Source: Listeria booriae (GTDB lineage Bacteria > Bacillota > Bacilli > Lactobacillales > Listeriaceae). Taken from it: a stretch of DNA of 64,000 nt. The stretch spans positions 1-64,000 of the forward strand of contig NZ_JNFA01000005.1 in NCBI RefSeq assembly GCF_000766865.1, read 5' to 3'. The first letter of the stretch is position 1. Each line of letters opens with the position of its first letter. This document shows positions 15,431 through 23,852 of this stretch, piece after piece. A model generated the notes under the pieces. The model was not told the DNA's origin and did not search any database. It saw only the letters and a list, made by a program, of their open reading frames with translations. A program made the translations under genes and the position numbers.

Positions 15431-17947
15431 CTACCTACACTGTTCAAGGATAGCTGCTATACCTAACAGATCCATTAACGCATTTTTCATATCTGATCTT
15501 AGATTTTTCCCTATTGAATTGATAGTCTTTTTAAGAGCCGCAGCCTTAGTCCGTTTCTTCGCGTAGTATTTATACGATATATAAAATTGTTTGGCAAACT
15601 TCGTAGCACCACCCAATGCCTTCATAGCAGCCTTTAATTTTAATATCTTAGCAGCAGGAAAACCAAAACTAACAATTGCGTAACCTATTGCTATGGCACA
15701 TCCAGCAACACCACGCGTCGATATTTGATTAGGATCTTCTACATAGAATTGTAACTGCTCATCATTTGTAACAGCAACTGGGTATCCAGTCTCCTCTTCA
15801 AGCCATTCAACCGTTTTACTCTCTCCACTATTGACTACAGACTCAGGAATCTCTTCCACTGCAGTATATATTTTCTCCACTACTTCCATTTCATCTTCGT
15901 TGTAATCGCCCTCTTTAATGCCAAGTTCTTCATTTGTCATCGTCTCAAAGTTAGGAACTTCTTCCTTGATAGAATCACCTAATGAAAAGCGCGTAGCATT
16001 TTGGAGCGCTATCGTTTCACCATTAGCATCATACGCCGTTATCCTAGCATAATAGTTCTCTGTATTCGCGAAATTAGGGTTATTTATTTGGTATACTTCA
16101 TATGGGTTACTCGATAATTCTTGCCCCTTATTATCATGATGTAGCCCTTTAAATCCATTTATAATTTCTTGATTTGTCGGCCAAATCCCTTTATCTTTTG
16201 ACGTCCACTCATAATTTTCTCCTACGTCATAACCATTGTATAAATAGCCGTCTGATAGCCATACTTTATAGCCCGCTGCGTTTGCTACTCCTCCCCATTT
16301 TAAGGTGAAGGAACCTTGATTATTGCTAACTGTACTATCTACATCTGCAAATGATAAATCTTCTAATGGCATTGTAACAACTTCCGCTTCCGAAACAGGG
16401 CTTTCTTGATCCGCAAATACGGCTACCACACGCGTATAGTAAAACAAACGATCACTATAATTTACATTTGGATTTGCTTTGTTCGCTGCTGTATATGTCT
16501 TCATCGGATCCATTGGTAGTTCACTACCTGTTCCATCGGTATGCAATTGGTAGTTTCCATTCGCAATATCTGTTTTAGATGCCCACAATTTCTTCCCTTT
16601 GGTACTCCAGTTAGTTGTTTTACCTACATTTACGTATTGATAGTTAAACCCGTTGAATAGTCCAATTTTATAAGAAACGGCATCGGTAACTGGTTGCCAA
16701 CTGACATCCAAATACCCTGTACTTGCATCATCTTCTGAACGATAACTCGTTACCGTTGGCTTGGCCATTTGCTCGATCGGCATAACTGCATCGGTGATGT
16801 CTGATGTTGGACCATCTCCCCATGGATAAACGGCTAAAATACGCACAATATATTTCTTCTGGTTGCGTAAACCAAACGTACTTCCTGCTTGGTAGCCATT
16901 CTCGTACAAGGCACGTGGATCACTCGCAAACTCCACTCCTTTGCCGTCTTGGTGAAATTTATATTGTTTATTTGTTATTTCCGCTTGTGTCGGGAATATT
17001 TTCTTTCCTTTTGTCGACCAGTTCGTTACATTCCCTGTATTGAAATATTCGTAGTTATAGCCATTACTGATGACTACTTTATAATCAATCGCGCCGGATA
17101 CCGCTTTCCATGAAATATCCATATAGCCTGTTCCGGTGCCTGCACCATTTGATACCGTTTTAATGACAGATTTCTCTGGTTTTGCTGGCAACGTTTCAGG
17201 TGGCATCACGGCCTCTGTAATATCCGATGTTGGACCATCGCCACTTGTATAAATCGCTAAAATACGGACAATATATTTCTTTTGCCCACGCAACGTCCAT
17301 GTCGTTCCAGCTTTAAATGTATTCTCATAAAGTTGCGTCGGGTCATTCGCAAATTCGGTTCCTTTGCCATCCGTATGGAAACGATACAGACCTTTGTCTA
17401 GCTCTGCTTTGGTAGGAAAAATCCCTTTGCCTTTCGTCGTCCATGATGTTACATTTCCCACAGAAAAGAACTCATAATTGTAACCGTTTCCAATTATCAC
17501 CTTATATCCAGTAGCTCCTGGCATCGCTTTCCACGAAAGGTTCATGGCACCCGTGCCTGTCCCAACGCCATTCGATACGGTTTTGATGGTTGCTTTTTCT
17601 GGCTTATCTTGCACGCTTCTTAGCATTCTTTTTCCTTCATAGTATGAATCCACCCAGTCTACATCTTCCTTCATAGCAGGAGCTTTTGTCTCTTGCTTCT
17701 CTTCAACAACTTCTGGTTGTTCTGGTACACCCTCTACTGTTGTTTCTGCTGGTGGCACTTCTTGTTTCACGGGCTGTTCGCCATTCGTTTGCCCTTCAAC
17801 ATCTGTTGCTTTTTCTGGTGTCCCTTCTACCGTTGTTTCTGTTGGTAGCACCCCTTGTTCCGCATGTGGTTCGTATGCTGGAATCGTAGACACAATCATA
17901 GCAATAGCGATCATGACTAAAAGTAATCTTGATAATCCCTTTTTCAT
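15431..17947 (-). CDS. Large secreted protein with four FN3-like repeats and a two-cysteine C-terminal helical domain (candidate bacteriocin/toxin)
   Basis: I choose the ATG at 17947 (GGGGAG 7 nt upstream), giving 838 residues; an in-frame ATG at 18007 lacks a ribosome site. Residues 1-29 are a Sec signal peptide. A Pro/Glu/Thr-rich linker (about 33-95) repeats ETTVEG. Four fibronectin-III-like repeats of about 130 residues follow (about 118-250, 258-390, 393-530, 535-665), each with an inserted NGYNYEFF...W(T/S)(T/S)KGK segment. An acidic linker leads to a C-terminal domain of about 90 residues, rich in Gly, Ala, Lys and hydrophobics (AGCAIAIGYAIVSFGFPAA...). The only two cysteines are Cys-750 and Cys-837, at its borders. 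There is no LPXTG. The two following genes complete the cluster. Function not known; see findings. Confidence 0.85.
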   Translation of the reverse strand: MKKGLSRLLLVMIAIAMIVSTIPAYEPHAEQGVLPTETTVEGTPEKATDVEGQTNGEQPVKQEVPPAETTVEGVPEQPEVVEEKQETKAPAMKEDVDWVDSYYEGKRMLRSVQDKPEKATIKTVSNGVGTGTGAMNLSWKAMPGATGYKVIIGNGYNYEFFSVGNVTSWTTKGKGIFPTKAELDKGLYRFHTDGKGTEFANDPTQLYENTFKAGTTWTLRGQKKYIVRILAIYTSGDGPTSDITEAVMPPETLPAKPEKSVIKTVSNGAGTGTGYMDISWKAVSGAIDYKVVISNGYNYEYFNTGNVTNWSTKGKKIFPTQAEITNKQYKFHQDGKGVEFASDPRALYENGYQAGSTFGLRNQKKYIVRILAVYPWGDGPTSDITDAVMPIEQMAKPTVTSYRSEDDASTGYLDVSWQPVTDAVSYKIGLFNGFNYQYVNVGKTTNWSTKGKKLWASKTDIANGNYQLHTDGTGSELPMDPMKTYTAANKANPNVNYSDRLFYYTRVVAVFADQESPVSEAEVVTMPLEDLSFADVDSTVSNNQGSFTLKWGGVANAAGYKVWLSDGYLYNGYDVGENYEWTSKDKGIWPTNQEIINGFKGLHHDNKGQELSSNPYEVYQINNPNFANTENYYARITAYDANGETIALQNATRFSLGDSIKEEVPNFETMTNEELGIKEGDYNEDEMEVVEKIYTAVEEIPESVVNSGESKTVEWLEEETGYPVAVTNDEQLQFYVEDPNQISTRGVAGCAIAIGYAIVSFGFPAAKILKLKAAMKALGGATKFAKQFYISYKYYAKKRTKAAALKKTINSIGKNLRSDMKNALMDLLGIAAILEQCR

Positions 17948-18347
17948 CTTGTTACTCCCCTTTTTCTGTTTGTAGTTGTGCTCCTTGCTATTAGCAAAAT
18001 AACACAACTAAAATGTAGCATATTATGCATGCCTAAGCAATATATTTTTTCTTATATCTGTAAATATGGGAGAACATTCGTCATGTTTATCGCCCATATT
18101 TCAACATCCTCACCTTTTTAAAGCCTATATTATCAGTATATCTTAATTCTTATTACACGTAACATGACATAGATTCTAGAAATTTAAAATTAACCTTTAC
18201 ACTTTCAGCTCTTAATATAATAGCTTCGAAAAGGCAATGGTTTCTTCCTTTGGTAAATCATTCTTACCATTCCAAACTTTTATTGTCCTAAAAAGAAAAA
18301 CTGCATAAACAATGAACCTAGGATTCACTATTCACACAGTTTAAACT
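17948..18347. other. 400-bp A/T-rich intergenic region
   Basis: This stretch should contain the promoter of the FN3 cluster on the minus strand and, at 18293-18342, the terminator of the HAD gene. No gene or further clear motif was seen. Confidence 0.6.
18293..18342 (-). terminator. Terminator of the HAD phosphatase gene
   Basis: On the minus strand AAACTG pairs with CAGTTT, enclosing a second stem AATAGTGAA / TTCATTGTT; T residues follow. Confidence 0.65.
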
Positions 18348-18959
18348 TTATCGTCTTACATATTTCAAAACATCACTCGGCATCTCCAACACATGATTCG
18401 CCCGTTCAAATCCGTCCGTCGTCTTCGCGCCCCATAAAGCCAACGCAAAATTCGCACCAGCCGCATGCGCGCATTCCATATCATATGTAGCGTCCCCAAC
18501 ATAAAGCGTCGTCGCAGGATCAGCACCGAGCATCGCCATACATCGCAAAAGTGGGTCAGGATGCGGTTTATGATTCTCCGTGTCACTCGCACAAACAATC
18601 GCGTCAAAATGCTCCGCCAAATTAAACGGATAAAACCCTGTCTCCATCTCATCCGCATTCTTCGAAGTCACTACGCCAATTCCGTCTAATTTTTCAAGCA
18701 CCTCAACGATCCCGTCGAAAATCTCCACGTCCTCCGTCAATTTCGCCTCCATCGCAAACCAGTCCGCCATCACGCTCTCCTGATTCTCCACACCGAGTTG
18801 CGCTAGCGCCTTCGCGCCCGTAATCCCAAGCGCAAATCGCAAATCATCCAGCTCATAATCCAAGCCAGCGTTCCCAAACGCGACCTGTAGCGCATGCAAA
18901 ACTACCCGTTCCGTATCCAAAAGCGTCCCATCCACATCAAAAATTACCGTCTTATACAT
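18348..18959 (-). CDS. HAD-family phosphatase (phosphoglycolate phosphatase / PGMB-like)
   Basis: The 203-residue protein starts with HAD motif I FDVDGTLLDTE (Asp-8 nucleophile, Asp-10 acid/base), has a helical cap of about 60 residues, motif II VVTSKN, and motif IV YVGDATYDMECAHAAG. It is a small-cap subfamily I hydrolase of the Gph/YhcW kind acting on a phosphorylated metabolite in the cytosol. GGAGCGGGTGAG precedes the ATG. Its start lies 16 bp after the stop of the preceding hypothetical gene, so the two are likely co-transcribed. Substrate cannot be told from sequence. Confidence 0.85.
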   Translation of the reverse strand: MYKTVIFDVDGTLLDTERVVLHALQVAFGNAGLDYELDDLRFALGITGAKALAQLGVENQESVMADWFAMEAKLTEDVEIFDGIVEVLEKLDGIGVVTSKNADEMETGFYPFNLAEHFDAIVCASDTENHKPHPDPLLRCMAMLGADPATTLYVGDATYDMECAHAAGANFALALWGAKTTDGFERANHVLEMPSDVLKYVRR

Positions 18960-18975
18960 CTCACCCGCTCCTTCA

Positions 18976-19353
18976 TCATTCTACAAAATGGTGCTGATGA
19001 TGCGTCGTATACTGGCGGCTCTTCTCAAACGTAAACTGCATCATATCCGCCGACTTCGCCCCGTAACGCGCCGTCCGCAACTCATGCGCAAACACACTCA
19101 AGTCACCGTCCGCAAACTCATCCAACTCAAACACCGTATCACCACAAGCAAACGTCACATATATCCGTCCATTTTCAGGAATAACCGCAATATTTTTCAA
19201 TTTAGCAATAGGGAATGTCTGCCGTTTCTTCATACCTAGGCTATAATTCCGATCAAACACCAGATAATCCCGCTCCAAATAAAATTCACCATACTGGAAT
19301 TCCATACCTACGTTCATCGACACTTTACACATACCTTCAACACGCATTCTCAT
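18976..19353 (-). CDS. Hypothetical protein, predicted soluble beta-rich
   Basis: The 125-residue product has no signal peptide or membrane helix. Alternating strands such as GEFYLERDYLVFDRNY, RQTFPIAKLKNIAVIP and RIYVTFACGDTVFELDEF give it a PH-like look, and the C-terminus is His-rich (TTHHQHHFVE). GGAAAGGGGCG precedes the ATG. I recognise no family. It is 16 bp upstream of the HAD gene on the same strand and follows the LacI gene by about 60 bp. Confidence 0.65.
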   Translation of the reverse strand: MRMRVEGMCKVSMNVGMEFQYGEFYLERDYLVFDRNYSLGMKKRQTFPIAKLKNIAVIPENGRIYVTFACGDTVFELDEFADGDLSVFAHELRTARYGAKSADMMQFTFEKSRQYTTHHQHHFVE

Positions 19354-19414
19354 CGCCCCTTTCCGAATTCTATATCTTAGTTGTAAACGATGAAATGGGT
19401 TTCAGGTCAAGCTT

Positions 19415-20368
19415 TTAAATCGAATTTCTAAAAATTATTTCGTGACGCACTTCCCGTTTTTCAATTTCCGCCCCCAAAAGAAGCTCCACAGCAACACGTC
19501 CCGTCTCCCGCACGCTCTTATCGACCGTCGAAATATCCAGCACATCCGCAATTTGCAAATTCTCCTCACCTAAAATCGCAATATCCCGAGGTACATCAAA
19601 ACCGTTCCGCGTCGCATAATAATACATCCCCGCAGCAACCTCATCCCCATTCGAATAAAGTGCCGTCGGAGGCTCATCCAACGTCAAAAACCTCTCCGCA
19701 GCACGCTTCCCGTCCTCCACATTATAACAATCATATAAAAAAAGCTCCGGATCAATCGCGCCAAACACCGCTTTATACGCTTCCATTTTCCATTTTGTCG
19801 TATTGCTCTGCTTCTCATGGCGTCCAACCGTAAACGCGACCCGCTCATGCCCACGGTCCTTCAAAGCCTGAAAACCATCCATGCACGCCTTCATTTGATC
19901 AACATACACACAAGAAATCAGCGGATGATCTATGTACTCACAAGCCACAATCGGACCATATTTAGCATACGGCGCAATCGTTTCCCAATTATTTGCACGC
20001 GACGCAATCACCAAGCCATCAATCCGCTTCGTTTTCAGCATCCGCAAGTACCGCTCTTCCTCTTTTTGATCGTAAGCCGTCGGACAAATCACCACAGAAT
20101 AACACTCCGCAAAAGCCGCTTCCAGAACACCATTCATCAATTTATCAAACCACGGATGATCATTATAAGGCAAAACAAAGCCAATCGTATTCGTCCGACC
20201 ACGACTAAGGTCCACCGCATTACGATTCGGCGTGTAATCAAGCTCTTTCATCACCTCTTGAACGCGCTTACGCTTATCGCCTGTCACATACGGGTGATCG
20301 TTCAAAACCCGTGAAACAGTCGTCACAGAAACCCCTGCAAGTTTCGCAATATCCTTAATATTCGGCAA
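19415..20368 (-). CDS. LacI-family transcriptional regulator
   Basis: Residues 1-60 form the LacI helix-turn-helix and hinge (NIKDIAKLAGVSVTTVSRVLN, then AVDLSRGRTNTIGFVLP), followed by a periplasmic-binding-like effector domain. The total is 317 residues with a TTG start at 20368; AGGAGG lies 8 nt before it, whereas a GTG at 20377 would overlap that site. It is not beside sugar genes. The GAAACGTTTC and AAACGTTT palindromes flanking the GH94 gene at 5-8.6 kb have the form of LacI-family operators, and this is the only simple LacI protein in the window, so a link is possible but untested. Confidence 0.9.
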   Translation of the reverse strand: MPNIKDIAKLAGVSVTTVSRVLNDHPYVTGDKRKRVQEVMKELDYTPNRNAVDLSRGRTNTIGFVLPYNDHPWFDKLMNGVLEAAFAECYSVVICPTAYDQKEEERYLRMLKTKRIDGLVIASRANNWETIAPYAKYGPIVACEYIDHPLISCVYVDQMKACMDGFQALKDRGHERVAFTVGRHEKQSNTTKWKMEAYKAVFGAIDPELFLYDCYNVEDGKRAAERFLTLDEPPTALYSNGDEVAAGMYYYATRNGFDVPRDIAILGEENLQIADVLDISTVDKSVRETGRVAVELLLGAEIEKREVRHEIIFRNSI

Positions 20369-20456
20369 CTCAGACACCTCCTGACTTCTTCTCTTCTATC
20401 ATACCGATTAATCTCCGGTTCCTCAAGTCTCATTATTGTACAAATAAATTCCCATC

Positions 20457-20485
20457 TTGACTTATGCGCATATAATGCGTATAAT
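20457..20485 (+). promoter_or_regulatory. Promoter of hicAB with palindromic spacer
   Basis: TTGACT (20457-20462) and TATAAT (20480-20485) are 17 bp apart. The spacer carries TATGCGCATA and a second GCGTAT arm, the sort of inverted repeat to which HicB's ribbon-helix-helix domain would bind for autorepression. Confidence 0.7.
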
Positions 20486-20510
20486 ATGTATTGAGAAGAG
20501 AGGTGAGCTC

Positions 20511-20699
20511 ATGCCTATGACACCCAAACAAATGATCAAGCTTCTTCGACAGAACGGGTTTAAGAAAGTTACCCAACGAGGCAGTCATTTGAAGATGTAC
20601 CATCCTGTCACAGAGCGAACTGTGATTATTCCGATGCATAATCAAGATTTAGGAAAAGGATTGGAGCAATGCATACTTAAGCAGGCGGGTCTACATTGA
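20511..20699 (+). CDS. hicA: HicA mRNA-interferase toxin
   Basis: The 62-residue protein is a typical small HicA with a double-stranded-RNA-binding-like fold: KQMIKLLRQNGFKKVTQRGSHLKMYHP, where the His of GSH is the catalytic residue of HicA ribonucleases. The ATG at 20511 has GAGAGGTGAG upstream; a frame extending to 20457 would run through the promoter. It cleaves mRNA on the ribosome-independent pathway when not held by HicB. HicB follows 84 bp downstream in toxin-first order, as usual for this family. Confidence 0.92.
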   Translation: MPMTPKQMIKLLRQNGFKKVTQRGSHLKMYHPVTERTVIIPMHNQDLGKGLEQCILKQAGLH

Positions 20700-20783
20700 C
20701 CCCCGCTTACATGCAATAATAGGCAGAAGAGACCTCTTTTAATAACCATAACTTATACGAACAATTGGAAAGGAGCGGTCACA

Positions 20784-21170
20784 ATGGCTGTAAACATCGT
20801 GTACCCTGCTACTCTAGAGCAAGACGGAGACTATATCTTAGTAAGATTCCCTGATATTCCAGAAGCTATGACGCAGGGACAAACATTGGAAGAAGCATTT
20901 GACATGGCAGAAGAAGTACTAGGTCTTTGCCTCGAAGATCAAAAAAATTTCCCAGAACCAAGCCCAGTACAAGATATTCGCAAGAAATTCCCTAACAAAG
21001 AAGTCGCACTAATCGGTCTAGATCTAGCCGCCTACAGAAGAAAATATCATTCTAAAAGCATCCGCAAAAACGTAACAATTCCCGAATGGATCGCTAACAT
21101 GGCAGAAGAAGACAACATCAACTTCTCCCAAACCCTTACCGAAGCACTCAAAGAAAAGCTTTGCGTATAA
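20784..21170 (+). CDS. hicB: HicB antitoxin
   Basis: The 128-residue antitoxin has the partial RNase-H-like N-terminal domain (DYILVRFPDIPEAMTQGQTLEEAFDMAEE) that neutralises HicA and a C-terminal ribbon-helix-helix DNA-binding domain (KNVTIPEWIANMAEEDNINFSQTLTEALKEKL). GGAAAGGAG precedes the ATG. It should form a complex with HicA and repress the promoter at 20457. Whether the module serves stress survival or phage defence is not decided by context. Confidence 0.92.
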   Translation: MAVNIVYPATLEQDGDYILVRFPDIPEAMTQGQTLEEAFDMAEEVLGLCLEDQKNFPEPSPVQDIRKKFPNKEVALIGLDLAAYRRKYHSKSIRKNVTIPEWIANMAEEDNINFSQTLTEALKEKLCV

Positions 21171-21178
21171 CACAAATA

Positions 21179-21224
21179 AATGCTTTATAAGATGGTCACA
21201 CGTACCTCTATAAAGCATTTTTTG
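21179..21224 (+). terminator. Terminator of hicAB
   Basis: AATGCTTTATA pairs perfectly with TATAAAGCATT, followed by a T run. Confidence 0.85.
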
Positions 21225-21324
21225 TTTATTTATCATTTTTGTTTTTAAATCGCGCAAAACGTTCCAGCACTAATTTCTCACCATTATCCGACATCGCATA
21301 ATCGATTTTCAATAACACCAAAAT

Positions 21325-21366
21325 AAAAACAGGATCCCCTCACATCACACAAGGAAATCCTGCTCT
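21325..21366 (-). terminator. Terminator of the CorC/HlyC gene
   Basis: On the minus strand CAGGAT pairs with ATCCTG and TTTTTATTTT follows. Confidence 0.75.
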
Positions 21367-21367
21367 T

Positions 21368-22696
21368 TTACGCTAAGTCTTGTTGCATCTCTTCATTTAT
21401 CTCTACTCGCATCGCAATAATACGAGAATCCTTCATTTCCGTTACAATAAAAGTGAATTGCTCGTACTCTAAAATAACCTCATCGTCATCCTCAGGAATC
21501 GTCTTAATTTGTGTTAAAACAAAACCTGCAATCGTATCAATTCCTTTGTCAGGCAATGTCACATGAAAACGCTCATTGAAATCATCAATCGCCATACCGC
21601 CCTCAACAATGAATGTGCGCGCATCAAGCATCTTTACTTCATCCGTAATCGCATCGTACTCATCATCAATTTCGCCGACAATCTCTTCCAACAAATCTTC
21701 CACAGTAACAAGCCCCGCAACACCACCGTATTCGTCCATCAATATCGCCATTTGGTTATGCGATTTCTGCATTTCTTTCAACAAATCATCTACAAAAATC
21801 GTTTCTGGCACAAAAAATGCCTCTTTTACCAGTAACTTCACGTCAATATTATCAAAACCATACTTTCGCGCCGCCGCAAAAAAATCTTTCATATGCAGAA
21901 TACCATACACCGAGTCCATATCGTCTAAATAAACCGGAATCCTCGAAAAATTCTTTTCCAAAAGCTTATCTACCAATACGCTCGAATCCTCATTTGCGTC
22001 AATCATAAAACTATCCGTCCGCGGAACCATTACTTCTTTTGCGTAAATCGTGTCCATTTCAAACACGCCGCGAAGCATTGCCAGTTCAGCGTTTTCGATA
22101 GCACCGTCGCGTCTTCCCGTTTCAATAATTAGCTGCATTTCCTCACGTGTCATTTTTTCATCTGACTCGCCTTTGTCCATTCGCGTTAATTTCACTAACA
22201 CATTCGTCGATAGTGACAAAAACTTAACGAACGGCGTCAAAATCGTGCTAATAATTAAAATCGGTCGTACTGCAAAACGAGAAATTGCCTCCGCTTTCTG
22301 CAAAGCAATCCGTTTCGGGTAAAGCTCACCAAAAACCAGCGTAATATAAGATAAAATAATCGTCACAACGACTACAGCCATCTCATTCGCAAAAGCCGTT
22401 CCACCAAATCGTGTACCTAAAACAGACGCAATACTTGTGGCCGCCGCCGCACTGGAGAAGAATCCAGCAAGCGTAATACCCACTTGAATTGTCGCAATAA
22501 ACCGGCTGGGGTCATCAATCAATTTGACTAATAATACCGCCTTTTTATCGCCCTGTTCTGCTTGGGAACGCACTCGGTTTTTGTTCAGTGATACTAACGC
22601 CATCTCCGCCGAAGCAAAGAACGCATTTAGCAACGTTAACACCGCAATAAGAATTAATTGTACAATAATCTGCTGACTCTCGGGGTCAGGGTTCAT
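21368..22696 (-). CDS. CNNM/CorC-HlyC family membrane protein
   Basis: The 442-residue protein has an N-terminal DUF21 domain with three to four membrane helices (ILIAVLTLLNAFFASAEMALVSLNK onwards), a paired CBS domain (about 205-330, including EVMVPRTDSFMI and HNQMAILMDEYGGVAGLVTVEDLLEEIVGEI) and a C-terminal CorC/HlyC FAD-like domain (about 345-430). Relatives are annotated as hemolysins, but the better-supported role is magnesium/cobalt efflux or homeostasis with nucleotide sensing by the CBS pair. It is monocistronic. The ATG has AGAGGAG about 11 nt upstream, a rather long spacing. Confidence 0.9.
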   Translation of the reverse strand: MNPDPESQQIIVQLILIAVLTLLNAFFASAEMALVSLNKNRVRSQAEQGDKKAVLLVKLIDDPSRFIATIQVGITLAGFFSSAAAATSIASVLGTRFGGTAFANEMAVVVVTIILSYITLVFGELYPKRIALQKAEAISRFAVRPILIISTILTPFVKFLSLSTNVLVKLTRMDKGESDEKMTREEMQLIIETGRRDGAIENAELAMLRGVFEMDTIYAKEVMVPRTDSFMIDANEDSSVLVDKLLEKNFSRIPVYLDDMDSVYGILHMKDFFAAARKYGFDNIDVKLLVKEAFFVPETIFVDDLLKEMQKSHNQMAILMDEYGGVAGLVTVEDLLEEIVGEIDDEYDAITDEVKMLDARTFIVEGGMAIDDFNERFHVTLPDKGIDTIAGFVLTQIKTIPEDDDEVILEYEQFTFIVTEMKDSRIIAMRVEINEEMQQDLA

Positions 22697-22784
22697 CTAA
22701 CCATCCACTCCTCTTAAAAATACTCACACGCACAAAAATGCGATATCAAAAGTTTACCATGTTTTAGCGCTTCATCGCAAGAAA

Positions 22785-23483
22785 TCACAATTCTTTAAAA
22801 ACACTGACAGCATCATCTTGAATCATCGTAAACGGGAATGGCAAGCGCAAAAGCTCCTGATTTACCGCAAAAACAGCACTTCCCTTTTTCCGATAATCCG
22901 TTAAATTACAAAACGGGCTTACTTTAAAAGAAGTTCCCACAATGACAATCAAATCCGCCTGCGTCACCGCGTGCAGCGCTCCATTAATCGCGTCTTCCGG
23001 CAAGCCTTCCTCGTACAAAACCACATCTGGGCGAATAATCCCTCCGCCACATTCCGCATGCTTATCCGATTCCAAATACTGCTCTGCACGCACCGTCGCG
23101 CCACACTTCTGACAATGACACCGATACAGACTCCCATGAAACTCAACGACATTTCGCGATCCCGCAAGCCCGTGCAAGCCATCAATATTTTGCGTCACCA
23201 CCGTCACTTGTTTCCCGTCACGCCGCTCGATTTCCGCCATTTTTTCATGAATCGCATTCGGTTTCGCGTCCGGATAATACATATTGTCCCGCACAAACGC
23301 ATAAAACACGTCCGGCTCCTCACGCAAACACGTCGCACTCAGCAAATACTCCGGATTTTTCCGTCCCGTATACAGTCCATTCTTCGACCGATAATCCGGA
23401 ATCCCTGACGGCACCGACACACCAGCCCCCGTCAGAAACACAATCCGCTCACTACTCGAGAGCATCTCCTTCAATGTCCCCAT
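22785..23483 (-). CDS. Sir2-family NAD-dependent protein deacylase
   Basis: The 232-residue sirtuin carries FLTGAGVSVPSGIPDYRS (NAD-binding loop), VTQNIDGLHGLAG (catalytic region with conserved Asn-Asp) and EFHGSLYRC (catalytic His). The zinc knuckle is CHCQKC ... HAEC: the third ligand position, normally Cys, appears to be His, a variant worth noting. The length is typical of bacterial CobB/SrtN. It removes acetyl or longer acyl groups from lysines using NAD. GGAGG lies 7 nt before the second of two tandem ATGs, which I chose. The upstream HHH gene overlaps it, so the pair is coupled. Confidence 0.9.
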   Translation of the reverse strand: MGTLKEMLSSSERIVFLTGAGVSVPSGIPDYRSKNGLYTGRKNPEYLLSATCLREEPDVFYAFVRDNMYYPDAKPNAIHEKMAEIERRDGKQVTVVTQNIDGLHGLAGSRNVVEFHGSLYRCHCQKCGATVRAEQYLESDKHAECGGGIIRPDVVLYEEGLPEDAINGALHAVTQADLIVIVGTSFKVSPFCNLTDYRKKGSAVFAVNQELLRLPFPFTMIQDDAVSVFKEL

Positions 23484-23755
23484 CATTCCACCTCCCGTTC
23501 AAACGCTCGATTTTTCCAATTCCACCATTTCAAAAGCTGCGGATCAGGTTCCTCCGTCTCCACAAAATAAATCGCACACCGAAACGTGTACAGCACGCAA
23601 GGATCAACCCGCGTCCCCTCGAACTCACACATCAACTCATACAAATGCAGCGGATTTTTCCCATTCAAGTCTGCCATTTTATACACACCAATATTATGCA
23701 GCGCCTCACTCAACCGCTTGCCAATCCCAGGAATTTGCAGTAATTCATCTTTCAT
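23483..23755 (-). CDS. Helix-hairpin-helix protein of the 'pathogenicity locus' Cdd1 family
   Basis: The 90-residue protein opens MKDELLQIPGIGKRLSEAL, a helix-hairpin-helix of the IPGIG type that contacts DNA backbone non-specifically, followed by DPCVLYTFRCAIYFVET. This is the pattern of the Cdd1 family, small proteins of unknown function. I start at 23755 because GGAGG lies 8 nt before it; an ATG at 23770 overlaps that site. Its stop overlaps the start region of the sirtuin gene, so a functional link (DNA with NAD-dependent deacylation) is possible but undocumented. Confidence 0.8.
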   Translation of the reverse strand: MKDELLQIPGIGKRLSEALHNIGVYKMADLNGKNPLHLYELMCEFEGTRVDPCVLYTFRCAIYFVETEEPDPQLLKWWNWKNRAFEREVE

Positions 23756-23852
23756 CACACACGCCTCCATTCCCTCTCATTTTAACACAGTTTCCTTGTT
23801 CACATACAAGTCATAAACATAGCTTATACTAACAAAAAAAGGAGCGAAACCA

